The notes under the pieces were generated by a model that saw only the letters and a program-made list of their open reading frames with translations, had not been told where the DNA came from and did no database searches. A stretch of 64,000 nt of DNA from Candidula unifasciata (Eukaryota > Mollusca > Gastropoda > Stylommatophora > Geomitridae). The stretch spans positions 1,883,142-1,947,141 of the forward strand of contig CAJHNH020001112.1 of the NCBI GenBank assembly GCA_905116865.2. The letters run 5' to 3'. How positions within the stretch are numbered: the stretch's first letter is position 1; each line of letters opens with the position of its first letter. Below, piece by piece: positions 63,423 through 64,000 of the stretch. Made by a program: the position numbers and the translations under genes.

Positions 63423-63645
63423 TCTCTTACAGGACGTTGCAAAACCAACCCCAGCACTTTCTGACTATTGTAGTTTTTCTATGCAAATTTACGTCCAGTA
63501 GTTTGCCATTGCTCCCTGGACGGTCGGCTTTCCGCACCACTGTCGAAACCAGCGCAAGACAAACCGTCCGCAGCAGTGATCGAACCGGGCACCCCGGCAT
63601 CATGAAGCGTGTTGGCAACGTCTAAGCCACAGACGCCGACGTACA
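63423..63645 (-). mobile_element. tRNA-derived SINE, family A, full length
   Basis: Plus strand: TTTACGTCCAGTAGTTTGCC, GGACGGTCGGCTTTCC, AGTGATCGAACCGGGCACCC (box B reversed), CGTCTAAGCCACAGACGCC (head). Confidence 0.85.
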
Positions 63646-63816
63646 TTGATAAGAGAGGCCCAAATAATGGACTGGATTCCATCTATGACATTGAACTCAT
63701 CGCACAGGTAAATACGGAATGGAGGGTAAGACTGTGAGCTTTGTGTGTTATGCAATGGCACAACAGAAGAATCAAGAAAGGAATATAAAATTATAATGAA
63801 ATAGTCTTATTTTCAG

Positions 63817-64000
63817 TGTTCTTATCTTTGTCTCCTAGTGAATGTTACTGTATGATCTGCCGTGGAAGGCTCTGTCGCTGGATGAAACGTTAAACAAAGA
63901 TAAGGCCTTGAACAATCAGAAGTTTGTAACAAAGGAAAACCAATTATGGTCTATATCACAGAGTCTGTTCTTATCTTTGTCTCCTAGTGAATGTTACTGT
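63817..64000. repeat. Start of a 149-bp-period direct repeat
   Basis: At least 35 bp beginning TGTTCTTATCTTTGTCTCC is repeated identically at 63817-63851 and 63966-64000. The copy count cannot be told because the window ends. Confidence 0.8.

Noticed and set aside
63842..64000. A 53-codon plus-strand frame reaching the window end
   Set aside because: It lies across the 149-bp repeat and no family was recognised; one repeat unit is not divisible by three.

Overview
This is a eukaryotic nuclear window, most likely from an animal and probably a mollusc. The reasons are one multi-exon gene with GT-AG introns and an animal-specific domain order, many non-LTR retrotransposon relics, several tRNA-derived SINE families, hAT and mariner-type DNA transposon remains, and abundant micro- and minisatellites. 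The species cannot be fixed from sequence alone. A repeat-rich gastropod is my best guess, from the general character of the repeats.

The one gene I recognise is a TULP4 (tubby-related protein 4, TUSP) orthologue on the minus strand. Its 3' two-thirds or more runs from 60810 down to the stop codon at 21166-21168. Thirteen coding exons (one less certain) join with consistent splice phases into 3891 nt, i.e. 1296 codons plus stop. In order they encode WD40-repeat sequence, a SOCS box with a Cul5-type LPLP motif, the N-terminal half of a tubby domain, a long low-complexity insert of roughly 750 residues, and the C-terminal half of the tubby domain. The first exons (roughly 130 residues in human TULP4) lie beyond 64000. 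By family knowledge the product is a substrate adaptor of an elongin B/C-cullin ubiquitin ligase.

Region by region: 1-8700 holds SINEs, LINE relics, a CACT-rich array and a possible LTR. At 8701-8910 a second, unidentified coding exon lies on the minus strand, with a textbook 5' splice site and a ~575 bp GAA/TTC tract upstream of it. 10-20 kb is mostly reverse transcriptase, endonuclease and RNase H debris. 20.3-61 kb is the TULP4 gene, whose introns carry arrays with 27, 29, 34 and about 74 bp periods. 40.2-43.1 kb is a nested stack: a hAT-like element in a palindromic microsatellite, containing a LINE, which is split by a younger RNase H LINE with a 13-bp target-site duplication. 61-64 kb is intron with no recognisable exon.

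The most unusual signal is that two tandem arrays are built from TULP4 exon edges. The 3' UTR array (20.29-21.19 kb) repeats the last eight codons and the stop codon about 20 times. The array at 43.85-44.19 kb repeats the last ~30 nt of a coding exon with its splice donor. A third large array starts within ~20 nt of another donor, and a SINE tail forms the pyrimidine tract of one acceptor.
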